DNA of 64,000 nucleotides from CAWCVR01 sp963799105 (GTDB lineage: Bacteria > Acidobacteriota > Terriglobia > Bryobacterales > Bryobacteraceae), in assembly GCA_963799105.1 (NCBI GenBank), contig CAWCVR010000015.1:186001-250000 (forward strand), read 5' to 3'. Shown piece by piece: positions 49,804-58,328 of this stretch (position 1 is the stretch's first letter; each line of letters starts with the position of its first letter). The position numbers and the translations under genes were made by a program. Below the pieces are notes generated by a model. It was not told the origin of the DNA. It saw nothing but the letters and a program-made list of their open reading frames with translations, and did no database searches.

Positions 49804-50517
49804 CTATCGGTACTTGCCCGTCACCCCGTTCCAGCGCACTTTCAACGGATCCAGAAAACCCTTCGCCCCGAGCAGCATGCTGACTTTGGTGCCGGGTGCG
49901 TCGTTCCACCGGATCGGCACCTCCAGGATAGGGTATCCCAGCCGCCTGGCGATGTACAGCACTTCCACGTCGAAGCCGAAACCGTCCAGGCGCTGGCGTT
50001 CGAAGATCCGGCGCGCAGCCTCGGTCTGGAACAGCTTGAAGCCGCATTGCGTGTCGCGGAACGGCAACCCCGTCTCCAGGCGCATGAGCAGGTTGAAGAC
50101 GCGGCCCATTCCCTCGCGGAAGGCGGACTGGTGGACCCCGACGAGCGACCGGTCGAGCGCTCGGCTCCCGATGGCGCACGCCGCTCCCGCGGCTTCCACG
50201 GCGCTCCACAGCGCTCCCAGTTCCTCGATGGGCGCGGACAAATCGGCGTCGCTGAACAGCGCCCATTCGCCCCGGGCCTCCAGCATGCCGTGGCGCACCG
50301 AGTAACCCTTGCCGTGGTTCCCGGGATTGCGGAGGACGCGGACGCCGGCCGCTTCGGCCACCGCCGCGGTCGAGTCGCGGGAGCCATCGTCCACCACCAC
50401 GATCTCGGAAAACTCCCAGGAACCGGCGGCCAGATACCCGCGCACCGTGGCCAGGGTGGCGGGCAGCCGCTTCTCTTCGTTGAAGGCCGGAATGATAATG
50501 GAGATTGATCGTCGCAA
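49804..50517 (-). CDS. Family 2 glycosyltransferase, dolichyl-phosphate-glucosyltransferase type
   Basis: A 237-residue GT-A glycosyltransferase. SISIIIPAFNEEKRLPATLA, the VVVDDGSRDSTAAVA motif, RNPGNHGKGYSVRHGMLEAR, FSDADLSAPIEELGALWSAV with the DxD-like acidic pair, and GLPFRDTQCGFKLFQTEAAR are the ALG5/DPM1-like order. It likely transfers a sugar to a lipid-phosphate carrier. TTG 50517 is preferred because the region upstream is a divergent promoter shared with lysS. Its stop overlaps the ribosome-binding site of the first tandem membrane protein gene. Confidence 0.85.
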   Translation of the reverse strand: MRRSISIIIPAFNEEKRLPATLATVRGYLAAGSWEFSEIVVVDDGSRDSTAAVAEAAGVRVLRNPGNHGKGYSVRHGMLEARGEWALFSDADLSAPIEELGALWSAVEAAGAACAIGSRALDRSLVGVHQSAFREGMGRVFNLLMRLETGLPFRDTQCGFKLFQTEAARRIFERQRLDGFGFDVEVLYIARRLGYPILEVPIRWNDAPGTKVSMLLGAKGFLDPLKVRWNGVTGKYR

Positions 50518-50526
50518 TCGAAGCCT

Positions 50527-50532
50527 TATAAT
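50527..50532 (+). promoter_or_regulatory. Consensus -10 box (TATAAT) of lysS, shared divergent region
   Basis: TATAAT lies 48 bases before the TTG of lysS. On the other strand the same run reads TATTAT for the glycosyltransferase, so the two promoters overlap almost completely and could interfere. Confidence 0.45.
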
Positions 50533-50580
50533 AACTGGTTTACCGCGCCGGTTACCGGCCGCGGAACGGGGAGACTCATT

Positions 50581-52083
50581 TTGTCGCTGGAAGACGACCT
50601 GCTCAAGCAACGCCTGACGCGCATTCGCGAGATCGAAGCGCTGGGTTACCGGCCCTACGGGCGCCGCTTCGACTTTACCCATACGGTTCCCGAGATCGTG
50701 GCCGGCTACGGCCCGAAGACCGCCGAGGAGCTGCTGCCCGAGGTGCGCGTCCGCGTCGCCGGGCGGCTGATGACCTTGCGCCACATGGGCAAGGCCGGGT
50801 TCGCCCACTTACAGCAAAACGGCGAACGCTTGCAGATCTACGTGAAGAAGGACGCCGTGGGCGAGCGCGACTACCAGCTTTTCAAGCTGCTGGACATCGG
50901 CGACATCGTGGGAGTGGAGGGTTATCTCTTCCGCACGCGCACCGGCGAGTTGAGCATCCACGCCGAGCGGCTCGAGTTCCTTTCCAAAACGCTGCTTTCC
51001 ATGCCCGAGAAGTGGCACGGCCTGGAAGACGTGGAGATGCGCTACCGGCAGCGCTACCTGGACCTGATCGCCAATCCCGAGGTGCGCAAGGTATTCGTGA
51101 CGCGGGCGAAGATTATCGGCTCGCTGCGGCGCCAGTTGGCCGAGCGCGGGTTCATCGAAGTGGAAACGCCCATGATGCAGCCGCTCTACGGCGGGGCGGC
51201 GGCGCGGCCATTCGTGACGCACCACAACACCCTCGACATCGATCTCTACCTGCGCATCGCGCCCGAGTTGTACCTCAAGCGGCTGGTGGTGGGCGGCCTG
51301 GAGCGGGTCTTCGAGATCAATCGCAACTTCCGCAACGAGGGCCTCTCGAAGCACCACAACCCCGAGTTCACCATGCTGGAGTTCTACCAGGCCTACACGG
51401 ATTACCAGGGCCTCATGGACTTCTCGGCGGAATTGCTGCGGCAAGTGGCCTTGGATGCGACCGGTTCGACCGTGGCTGAGTTTGGCGGCGAAAAGATCGA
51501 TTTCGGTTCCATCCGCCGGCTCACCATGCGCGAGGCGGTGGTGGAGCACTGGGAGGGCGATGGCAAGCCCACGCTCGAAAATGTGGCCGATCCCGAATGG
51601 CTGCGCCGCCATTCGGACAGGCCGACGCCGGGCGAAGCGCTCACCGGGCTGTTCGAGCGCCACGCCGAGGAGCGGCTCATCCAGCCGACGTTCATCTACG
51701 ACTACCCCGTAGAGGTTTCGCCGCTCTCCAAGCAGAAGCCCGAAGACCCCACGATGGTGGAACGCTTCGAGATCTTCGCCGCGGGAATGGAAATCGGCAA
51801 TGCCTTCACCGAGCTGAACGATCCGCAGGAGCAGCGCCGCCGTTTCGAAATGCAGCTCTCGATGCGCGAACGCGGCGACGAAGAAGCCCACCAGATGGAC
51901 GAGGATTACGTGCGCGCGCTGGCCTACGGCATGCCGCCCACGGCCGGCGAGGGCATCGGCATCGACCGGCTGACCATGATCCTGACCGGGTCGCGCACCA
52001 TCCGCGATGTGATTCTGTTTCCGCTGCTGCGCCCCGAGGGCCCCATCGATCTGGTGGCCCGCATGCGGGAGCTGGATGGGTAG
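50581..52083 (+). CDS. lysS: Lysyl-tRNA synthetase, class II
   Basis: A 500-residue enzyme. N-terminal OB-fold anticodon-binding domain: VRVAGRLMTLRHMGKAGFAH. Class II motif 1 is VRKVFVTRAKIIGSLRRQLA then RGFIEVETPMMQPLYGGAAA. Motif 2 is FEINRNFRNEGLSKHHNPEF. Motif 3 is PTAGEGIGIDRLTMILTGSR. Length is normal. Starts at TTG 50581, preceded by GGGGAG. Product charges tRNA-Lys. Promoter overlaps the glycosyltransferase promoter on the other strand. Confidence 0.96.
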   Translation: MSLEDDLLKQRLTRIREIEALGYRPYGRRFDFTHTVPEIVAGYGPKTAEELLPEVRVRVAGRLMTLRHMGKAGFAHLQQNGERLQIYVKKDAVGERDYQLFKLLDIGDIVGVEGYLFRTRTGELSIHAERLEFLSKTLLSMPEKWHGLEDVEMRYRQRYLDLIANPEVRKVFVTRAKIIGSLRRQLAERGFIEVETPMMQPLYGGAAARPFVTHHNTLDIDLYLRIAPELYLKRLVVGGLERVFEINRNFRNEGLSKHHNPEFTMLEFYQAYTDYQGLMDFSAELLRQVALDATGSTVAEFGGEKIDFGSIRRLTMREAVVEHWEGDGKPTLENVADPEWLRRHSDRPTPGEALTGLFERHAEERLIQPTFIYDYPVEVSPLSKQKPEDPTMVERFEIFAAGMEIGNAFTELNDPQEQRRRFEMQLSMRERGDEEAHQMDEDYVRALAYGMPPTAGEGIGIDRLTMILTGSRTIRDVILFPLLRPEGPIDLVARMRELDG

Positions 52084-52144
52084 TGGGGAAGGCTTTCAAC
52101 CCAATGCCACATGCCACTCCCGCAACCGGACATCCGCATAGCAC

Positions 52145-52245
52145 GTGGGGCGGACGCCCCCGTCCGCGGCCGGCCCCCTGGCCGGCCTGTCGCGAGCGAA
52201 GTGCGGGTCCAGGGCGTCCCGCGCGGACCAGGGGGTCCGCCCTAC
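52145..52245. repeat. Dispersed palindromic repeat R2, copy B
   Basis: A related, imperfect copy of the repeat at 35411-35537, starting GTGGGGCGGACGCCCC and ending GGACCAGGGGGTCCGCC. It ends one base before the ATG of the following permease gene, so it supplies the whole upstream region. No ordinary ribosome-binding site is visible in it. Confidence 0.7.
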
Positions 52246-53493
52246 ATGCGTAAGCTGACGCAATCCCGCTTCGAGCTGTTCGTGGCCGCGCGCTACCTGC
52301 GGGCGCGGCGCAAGGAAGCCGTGATTTCGGTCATCACCGTCATCTCGGTGGCCGGCGTGGCGGCAGGGGTGATGGCGCTGGTGATCGCCCTCGCCGTGAC
52401 CAACGGCTTCCGCAACACGCTGGAGCGCAACCTGCTGGGCGCCATGGCGCACATCGATATCGAGGAGAAGGGCAGCGACGGCATTATCGGCTGGCGCGAA
52501 TTGTGCGGCCGTCTGCGCAAGATGCCGCACGTCACAGCGGTATCGCCCTCGCTCTATACGCCGGTGTTGATGACCGGCGGCGTGCGTCCCAAGGAAGCCG
52601 TGCTGAAGGGCGTGGACGTGACGGCGGAGATGGCTGTCAGCGACGCGCTGCGCCATCTGAAGGAGGGGTCGGTCGAGCCGCTGCGCGACCCCCAGGCGCG
52701 GCCGCCGGGGGTGATCGTGGGCTCGCAGTTGCGCGACGATACGGGGCTGCAGCTCAAGGCGGTGGCCACGGTGGTCAGCCCGGAAGGCCAGTTGACGCCC
52801 ATGGGGCCGGAGCCCTCGATCCGCAAGTTCCGCATCGCCGGCGTCTTCGAGACGGACTTCTACGAAATCGACGATTTGTGGGCGTACACCTCCATCGAGG
52901 CGGTGCAGAAGGCGCTCTCGCTGGACGACGTGGTCAACCAGATCGAGCTGAAGGTGGACGACCTGAACCGCGCGCCCGAGATCGCCGCCGGAATTTCGAA
53001 GGCCATCGGCCCGCACTATACGGCGACGGCGTGGCAGGAGAAGAACCACGCGCTGCTGAACTCGATGAAGATGGAGCGCATTGTGACGGCCATCGTCATC
53101 AGCCTGATCATTCTGGTGGCCGCGCTGAACATTCTCATCGTGCTGGTGATGATGGTGATGGAGAAGTACAAGGACATTGCGATTCTGATGTCGATGGGCG
53201 CGCGGCGGGAGCAGATCCGGCGGATCTTCATGCTGCAAGGCGTGTTGATCGGGGTGGTGGGCAGCGCCATCGGCCTGGCGGCCGGCTACGCCGCGTCGCA
53301 TTTCGCCGACAAATACAAGCTGTTCCCGCTCGAGAAATCGGTCTACGCCTTCAGTTTCGTGCCCTTCGACGCGCGCTGGACGGACGGCGTCTGGATTGCG
53401 GCGCTGGCGATCCTGGTAAGTTTCCTGGCCACCATTTATCCGGCGCGCGCCGCCACGCGCATCGCCCCGGTGGAAGTGCTCCGCTACGAATAA
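52246..53493 (+). CDS. LolC/LolE-type ABC transporter permease
   Basis: A 415-residue membrane protein. N-terminal membrane segment VISVITVISVAGVAAGVMAL with the LolC/E hallmark ALVIALAVTNGFRNTLERNL, a periplasmic domain of about 220 residues (MAHIDIEEKGSDGIIGWREL), and three C-terminal membrane helices (MERIVTAIVISLIILVAALN; GVLIGVVGSAIGLAAGYAAS). It ends ARAATRIAPVEVLRYE. The complex would move lipoproteins with a LolD ATPase, which is not next to it here. ATG 52246 is chosen because the upstream in-frame stretch is repeat sequence. Confidence 0.88.
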   Translation: MRKLTQSRFELFVAARYLRARRKEAVISVITVISVAGVAAGVMALVIALAVTNGFRNTLERNLLGAMAHIDIEEKGSDGIIGWRELCGRLRKMPHVTAVSPSLYTPVLMTGGVRPKEAVLKGVDVTAEMAVSDALRHLKEGSVEPLRDPQARPPGVIVGSQLRDDTGLQLKAVATVVSPEGQLTPMGPEPSIRKFRIAGVFETDFYEIDDLWAYTSIEAVQKALSLDDVVNQIELKVDDLNRAPEIAAGISKAIGPHYTATAWQEKNHALLNSMKMERIVTAIVISLIILVAALNILIVLVMMVMEKYKDIAILMSMGARREQIRRIFMLQGVLIGVVGSAIGLAAGYAASHFADKYKLFPLEKSVYAFSFVPFDARWTDGVWIAALAILVSFLATIYPARAATRIAPVEVLRYE

Positions 53494-53541
53494 ACCCGGG
53501 GACAGACGGAACGTTCACCAGGTTTTCGCTGCACGGGCCGC

Positions 53542-54075
53542 TCAAGCCAAGCGTGCCAGCACCGCCTCGAACAGCCGCTCGCAGTTGGGAGCGGCCGTGC
53601 GAACCCGGTCGGGGCGGATCGACTCCAATAGCTTCGGAGCGTGCGCGGTCTTGTGATAGGCGCCCTTGTTCGTATTCCTGGTGGCGGCCTTGAGGCCGTT
53701 CACAAGGTCTCTCTTTGGAATCTCCTCGACCTTCGGGTTGGCCTTCAATGCACTCACCTGAAACTCCGCCCCATAGAATTCGGCCAGCTTGTCTTTGTCC
53801 GCATGGAACCAGGATTCCATCGTCTCGACCATCCAGAAAATCGAATCGTCGCGATTCGCCGGCAGCGGTCCTTCGCTGTCCTTCAGAAGGATGTTCCAGG
53901 CAGTGGGGTGGTTCCTCTTGGCGATCGCGAAATCGCGATCCGGCTTACCCTCCGCTGCGATCAGACGCAGGCCCAAGCGTTTCTCCCGAGCCTTCACACG
54001 AAGCTCGTCGAAAAACGCGTGGAACCCCGGCTTGAGCGCCGGATCGCCTTCGTAGTAGATGCGGATCTCGTTCAC
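53542..54075 (-). CDS. DUF4276 protein, partner of the OLD-like ATPase
   Basis: A 177-residue protein from GTG 54075. The DUF4276 motifs run in order: IRIYYEGDPALKPGFHAFFD with the acidic EG, NILLKDSEGPLPANRDD, FWMVETMESWFHADKDKLAE, and the C-terminal GAYHKTAHAPKLLESIRPDR. The conserved acidic residues suggest a TOPRIM-like nuclease. The start overlaps the ATPase stop by 4 bases (GTGA), so the products likely act together. OLD-like ATPases paired with small nuclease partners occur in anti-phage modules such as PARIS; here the pairing is by gene order only. Confidence 0.82.
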   Translation of the reverse strand: MNEIRIYYEGDPALKPGFHAFFDELRVKAREKRLGLRLIAAEGKPDRDFAIAKRNHPTAWNILLKDSEGPLPANRDDSIFWMVETMESWFHADKDKLAEFYGAEFQVSALKANPKVEEIPKRDLVNGLKAATRNTNKGAYHKTAHAPKLLESIRPDRVRTAAPNCERLFEAVLARLA

Positions 54076-55232
54076 CAGCGGCCCCCGCCGATTTCGCCTT
54101 TGCGCCAGAGCTGGCCGAGGGTGTAGTGCTCCAGCCAATCCTTCAGGTCTTCCCGGGACAGGCGCCGCATCTGCGTGCCGTTCTCCGGATCGCGTTCGCA
54201 AACCAGCACTGTTTCCGGCCGGTCCGTGAGCGCGTCCACCAGGGCCTCGGAATGGGTGGTGACGATCAACTGGGTCGTCTGCGAAGCTTCCACGAGCGCT
54301 TCGGCCACAAGCCGCATGGCGTCGGGATGAAGGCCGGCCTCCGGTTCTTCGATGCACAGCAGCGGCGGCGGCTTGGGATGGAACAGGGCAGCCAGAAGGG
54401 CGAGGAATTTCAGCGTTCCATCGGACATGCGGATGGCCGACAGCATCTCGGATAGCCCGGTTTCGCTCAGGAAGGTCTTCGCCACGCCCTCGCCGACGCG
54501 TACTTTCACATCCTGGAACCGCTCGCAGAAGCGCGCGAGATAGGCTTTGATCCGCTCGTGGACCCCCAGAAAATCCAGCTCATGCAGAACCAGCGCGAGG
54601 TTGTCGGCGCCGTCCAGTAGGGCGTCCTTCGGCGCCGATGTGGAGATACCGTAGCGGGCTTGCGATTGCGGGCCAGTGCGAAACTCGCGGAAGATCCGTA
54701 TCTGGGAGAAGTGGTAGCCAACCGCGGTTACGGGGGTCGTGTCGAGCGGGTTCTTGTACTGCGAGAGGGCCGATTCGCCGGGCGGGGCGGCGGCTGTGGA
54801 AACTCCGCCGGGCACGGATTCCAGATCCAACGCCAGTTGGTTATGGCCGCGGACCAGGTACGCCCTGGAGTGGTCGCCAGTCTCAACCCGCTCGCCGAAG
54901 ATCGCCAGACCGCCGTTCGAATCCGCGTTGAATTCCAATTCGTAGGCCACCGGCTCGGGCGTCCAGCCAACTGAAAGCGTCAGCTCGCACTTGATCGACG
55001 CCGGCGCAAACGGGGAGCCATTCGCCCCCAGCCAAATCCACTGCCGCGCCCCGCCCCCGCGCTGAATCGCCGCCGACAGGCTGCTTGGCGCGGCTTGCAG
55101 CAAGCCGACCACCTCAATCAGATTGCTCTTCCCGACCGCGTTCGGGCCGATCAGAACGTTCAGCGGTCCCAGTTCGACCGTGCAGTCTTTGAAAGACAGA
55201 ATCTTGTTCAGGACCAGCCGCTTGATGAGCAT
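54072..55232 (-). CDS. AAA/OLD-like ATPase with SMC-type fold
   Basis: A 386-residue ATPase. Walker A is VLIGPNAVGKSNLIEVVGLL, signature IRMSDGTLKFLALLAA, Walker B LLCIEEPEAGLHPDAMRLVA, H-loop IVTTHSEALVDAL. This arrangement is AAA_15/AAA_21. The middle (residues 90-240) is a helical insert with no coiled-coil. It overlaps the DUF4276 gene by 4 bases and lies 48 bases after a putative regulator gene, forming a three-gene cassette. Possible role in sensing and responding to phage or other foreign DNA; this is inference. Confidence 0.88.
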   Translation of the reverse strand: MLIKRLVLNKILSFKDCTVELGPLNVLIGPNAVGKSNLIEVVGLLQAAPSSLSAAIQRGGGARQWIWLGANGSPFAPASIKCELTLSVGWTPEPVAYELEFNADSNGGLAIFGERVETGDHSRAYLVRGHNQLALDLESVPGGVSTAAAPPGESALSQYKNPLDTTPVTAVGYHFSQIRIFREFRTGPQSQARYGISTSAPKDALLDGADNLALVLHELDFLGVHERIKAYLARFCERFQDVKVRVGEGVAKTFLSETGLSEMLSAIRMSDGTLKFLALLAALFHPKPPPLLCIEEPEAGLHPDAMRLVAEALVEASQTTQLIVTTHSEALVDALTDRPETVLVCERDPENGTQMRRLSREDLKDWLEHYTLGQLWRKGEIGGGRW

Positions 55233-55280
55233 GGCGTATCGCCTTAAATCTTAGCGGATTTCCCGATCCCCGGGCGCGCC

Positions 55281-55925
55281 CTATGCCGCCAGCACTTCCA
55301 GGTCGTACATGCGCTGGCGCAGATCGCGGGCCAGGCGCTGGATGGTCTGGCGGTCGCAGCCGCCGCGGTCGGCTTCCTGGCAGACCTCGCGCAATTCGGC
55401 CGTGATCTCGTAGGCGCGCCGCTGGAGCGCGCTGACACGCTCGCAAATCGGAATCCGCGGGGCGGGCTCGATAGCCCGCTTCGGCTCGCGCTTCGGCGCG
55501 GCCGCCTGGCGCAGGGCTTGCACGGCGGCGGTGACGCGCTGGGCATTCTCGCTGGTCAACGCGATGGCTTCGCCGTTGTGTTCGATGGTCTTGTCCTTGA
55601 CGGCGTGCGCGATGGCGCGGTAACTCTCGGGCGAGATGCGCACGATCCGCGACACGTCGAAATAGGACTGGCCGAATTCCTCGAAGCGGCGAATGATACG
55701 GTCCGCCTCGGCCTTGCTGATGCCGAGATACTCCGCGCAGAACCGCGACCAGTTCACCTTCTTGAACCGGTACATTTTCTCATCCCGCATTCGCCGCAGG
55801 CACGCGGCATCGGCGGCCGAACAGCTATCCGCAACCCGGCTGAACGCACTGCGCTCGCCCAACAACTGGTTGAGTTCGGCTTCGCCCGCGTGTCCGGCGG
55901 GCATGCGTACTAACGTCTTTTTCAA
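55281..55925 (-). CDS. Putative DNA-binding regulator of the ATPase/DUF4276 cassette
   Basis: A 214-residue protein from TTG 55925, with GGAGGAG upstream. I do not recognise a named family. KMYRFKKVNWSRFCAEYLGI, SKAEADRIIRRFEEFGQSYF then DVSRIVRISPESYRAIAHAV look like a helix-turn-helix domain. The C-terminal third (ALQRRAYEITAELREVCQEA, then RDLRQRMYDLEVLAA) is helical. A 21-bp and a 31-bp palindrome flank its promoter, which fits autoregulation. It precedes the ATPase gene by 48 bases on the same strand. Confidence 0.6.
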   Translation of the reverse strand: MKKTLVRMPAGHAGEAELNQLLGERSAFSRVADSCSAADAACLRRMRDEKMYRFKKVNWSRFCAEYLGISKAEADRIIRRFEEFGQSYFDVSRIVRISPESYRAIAHAVKDKTIEHNGEAIALTSENAQRVTAAVQALRQAAAPKREPKRAIEPAPRIPICERVSALQRRAYEITAELREVCQEADRGGCDRQTIQRLARDLRQRMYDLEVLAA

Positions 55926-55941
55926 TGGACTCCTCCATGCC

Positions 55942-55962
55942 GTTGGATCAACTTGATCCAAC
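55942..55962. promoter_or_regulatory. 21-bp palindrome GTTGGATCAA-C-TTGATCCAAC
   Basis: Perfect palindrome 17 bases upstream of the regulator start. Its core TTGGATCAA is shared with the larger palindrome at 56002-56032. Together they bracket a candidate -10 (TAGAAT on the minus strand, about 55975-55980). Confidence 0.65.
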
Positions 55963-56001
55963 TTTGGCTTGCATTCTATTGAATCTAAACAGGCATGCTT
56001 C

Positions 56002-56032
56002 AGGGAGTTGGATCAAGTTGATCCAACTCCCT
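56002..56032. promoter_or_regulatory. 31-bp perfect palindrome containing the same GTTGGATCAA half-site
   Basis: Arms 56002-56016 and 56018-56032 (AGGGAGTTGGATCAA) around a single G. Lies upstream of the regulator promoter, about 60 bases centre to centre from the 21-bp palindrome. A pair of identical half-site palindromes is typical of cooperative or looping repression. Confidence 0.65.
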
Positions 56033-56168
56033 AACTCCATCTAAGCAGACGCCCCCCGCGAAACCGGCCCCGCCGCGCCAGGCCGTTTCCCGTATCCATA
56101 GGACACCCCGCGACTTAGGGCCCCAAAAATATTTTCCGAACTGGTGTGAACGATAATCGGCCGGCCGG

Positions 56169-57299
56169 CTAAAGGCAGGAGTGGGATTCTTCTTCTTGGT
56201 TTCCGCTCGCCGGCGAAGCGCGAAAGCCCGCCTTCAACGCGTAGCGGACGGCCGTCGGCAAGCACTCGCGGCAATTGGGAGCCCGCAGACCGCGCAACGC
56301 CGCATGCGTGGCGCTGTTGTCGAATATCTTAGGGCAGGTGAAATAGGGAATGTAGTGCGGAAACCGCCTCCAAATCGGCGGAACCTCGCCATTCGCGGGA
56401 AACGAATTCTCCCTGGGAGGCAAAAACCGCAGCGGGCCCGGCCGGTATCTTCCCCCCTCGCAAACCGCACGCTCCCTAAGATAGATCTCGACTAATTCGC
56501 CCAGCGACAAGGTGTTCTCGGGGCCGGCGGTCAGGTGGAACGTCTTATTGGCGCTATCCCTCGATTGTGCCAGCCGGACGATAGCGCCGCAGACATAATC
56601 CACGGGCGCAAGGTCTAGTTGGAAATCGGGCTGGCAGGGAAGCGAGTCCAGAAGGCCGCAATGAATCAACTGTAGTAGGTGATAGATGCCCTGGAACCGG
56701 TTGGTGCGCCCGGTACGCGAATCCCCAACGACGATACCGGGACGGTAGACCGTCACGGGCAGGTCGGCGCCGGCCTTGCGCACCGCGCGTTCCGCCTCGA
56801 ACTTGGACCATTCGTACCGATTGAAGAACTCCTGGCCGCGCTCGAGTTCGTCCTCTCTGATGAAGCCCGTCCGGGTGCCCGATACATAGGCTGTGGAAAG
56901 GTAATGCAAGCGGACCGGATTGCCCGCTTTCCGGACGGTTCGGGCAAAGGCAACTACGTTTTCCGTCCCCAGCAAATTGGTCCGGCGGGCGTCTTCCATC
57001 GTCTGCGAAAGACTGGTGCATGCGGCGACGTGATAGATTTCGCCGATCCGGCCAATCAGGTCCCCGCGGTCCGCGCCGAGACCCAGGTCGTCGAGCATGA
57101 TATCGCCAGCGACCGGAAAGACTCTGCGCGCGTTTTCGCGGCCGACGGCAGCGTGGACCGGGAGCATGCGAGCGCGAACCTCCCCGGCGCTTTGAGCGCG
57201 CAACAGGACGTGAACCGCCGCGTCCGGACGCGCATCGAGGAGATAGCGCAGGAGGTCGCCACCGATTGCGCCGGTCGCTCCCGTGAGGAATATGTCCAT
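56169..57299 (-). CDS. SDR family protein, thioester-reductase/fatty-acyl-CoA-reductase type
   Basis: A 376-residue protein. NAD(P) motif MDIFLTGATGAIGGDLLRYL, then VHVLLRAQSAGEVRARM, YHVAACTSLSQTMEDARRTN, LHYLSTAYVSG and the YEWSKFEAERAV catalytic Tyr-Lys, as in the NAD_binding_4 family. The C-terminal part is specific. Such domains reduce acyl thioesters or oxidise sugar nucleotides. ATG 57299 gives the proper Rossmann start; a longer in-frame start is unlikely. It is divergent from the methyltransferase gene. Confidence 0.8.
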   Translation of the reverse strand: MDIFLTGATGAIGGDLLRYLLDARPDAAVHVLLRAQSAGEVRARMLPVHAAVGRENARRVFPVAGDIMLDDLGLGADRGDLIGRIGEIYHVAACTSLSQTMEDARRTNLLGTENVVAFARTVRKAGNPVRLHYLSTAYVSGTRTGFIREDELERGQEFFNRYEWSKFEAERAVRKAGADLPVTVYRPGIVVGDSRTGRTNRFQGIYHLLQLIHCGLLDSLPCQPDFQLDLAPVDYVCGAIVRLAQSRDSANKTFHLTAGPENTLSLGELVEIYLRERAVCEGGRYRPGPLRFLPPRENSFPANGEVPPIWRRFPHYIPYFTCPKIFDNSATHAALRGLRAPNCRECLPTAVRYALKAGFRASPASGNQEEESHSCL

Positions 57300-57421
57300 A
57301 GAGTGGTTCGCTTGACGCGCCGGGAATCTGGCGATTCCACTCATTTTACTACGGCGGGCGAGGTTCCCGCTCCGCTGCGCGCGCCCGGCCTCTTTCGTCG
57401 TACCCTTACTGAGGAGGCGCC

Positions 57422-58009
57422 ATGCCGAATCCCGCTCCCGCCCGTCCCCACCGCGTCTGTCCCTGGTGGCTTGGCTACCTGCTGGCCAGCCCCGTGCGGA
57501 AGATCGCCTACCGGCCGGGCAAACTGCTGGCTCCGCACGTCCGCCCGGGCATGACGGTGCTCGAGCCCGGACCCGGAATGGGCTTCTTCACCCTGGAACT
57601 GGCCCGCCTGGCAGGCGATTCGGGGCGGGTGGTCGCCGTGGACATCCAGCCCCGCATGCTCGACCGGCTGCGGCGCCGCGCGGCCAAAGCCGGCGTTTTC
57701 GACCGCCTGGACGTGCGCCTGGCAGCGCCCGAATCGCTGGGTCTCGCGGACCTGGCGGGCGCGGTGGATTTCACCCTGGTATTCGCCATGGTGCATGAGA
57801 TGCCCGACGCCGCCGGGTTCTTCCGCGAGGTGGCCCAGGCGTCCAAGCCCGGAGCGCACCTGCTTCTAGCCGAACCGTCGGGACACGTCACGGCCTCGCA
57901 GTTCGCCGCCGAATTGCAGATGGCCGCCGATGCGGGATTCACGCGCGTGGGCGAGCCCACCGTACGCGGCAACCACGCCGCGCTGCTCGAACGGGCGGCG
58001 TCCTGGTAG
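57422..58009 (+). CDS. Class I SAM-dependent methyltransferase
   Basis: A 195-residue protein. SAM motif I is TVLEPGPGMGFFTLELARLA, motif post-I is VVAVDIQPRMLDRLRR, and the FTLVFAMVHEMPDAAGFFRE helix follows. The N-terminus (PWWLGYLLASPVRKIAYRPG) is like small soil-bacterial methyltransferases. ATG 57422 has GAGGAGG upstream. No neighbour in the same direction indicates the substrate. Confidence 0.85.
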   Translation: MPNPAPARPHRVCPWWLGYLLASPVRKIAYRPGKLLAPHVRPGMTVLEPGPGMGFFTLELARLAGDSGRVVAVDIQPRMLDRLRRRAAKAGVFDRLDVRLAAPESLGLADLAGAVDFTLVFAMVHEMPDAAGFFREVAQASKPGAHLLLAEPSGHVTASQFAAELQMAADAGFTRVGEPTVRGNHAALLERAASW

Positions 58010-58020
58010 CGAGGTCTTAC

Positions 58021-58314
58021 TTATCGATCCCGGTAGCCCTCTCGCTGCGCCGCGGCCGCAACCGCGATTCCGGCGTCACGCGGCCATGTCTTCGCCGCCC
58101 GGGCCGGGCGCCTTAGCGGGGCGAGGTCCGGGCCGAGGCCATACATGAAGCCGTGGTCCAGCCTGCCCGCAAGGTCCCGGCGGACGGCCGACCGCAGGGA
58201 ACGTCTCAGGCGGCGGGCCCGCGCCAGGCGCTTGATCCCGAGCCACAGGTCGACCAACAGGGTGCAAGCGGCCAGGGCAACCACCAGGATCGGGATGGAA
58301 TGGGCGTCGTACAT
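58021..58314 (-). CDS. Small basic membrane protein
   Basis: A 97-residue protein from ATG 58314. One N-terminal membrane helix (IPILVVALAACTLLVDLWLG) is followed by a strongly basic cytoplasmic part (IKRLARARRLRRSLRSAVRR, DLAGRLDHGFMYGLGPDLAP). Not recognised. Lies convergent to the methyltransferase with an 11-base gap. A hairpin covers its leader region (58329-58357). Confidence 0.45.
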   Translation of the reverse strand: MYDAHSIPILVVALAACTLLVDLWLGIKRLARARRLRRSLRSAVRRDLAGRLDHGFMYGLGPDLAPLRRPARAAKTWPRDAGIAVAAAAQREGYRDR

Positions 58315-58328
58315 GTTCCCGCCGTTTA

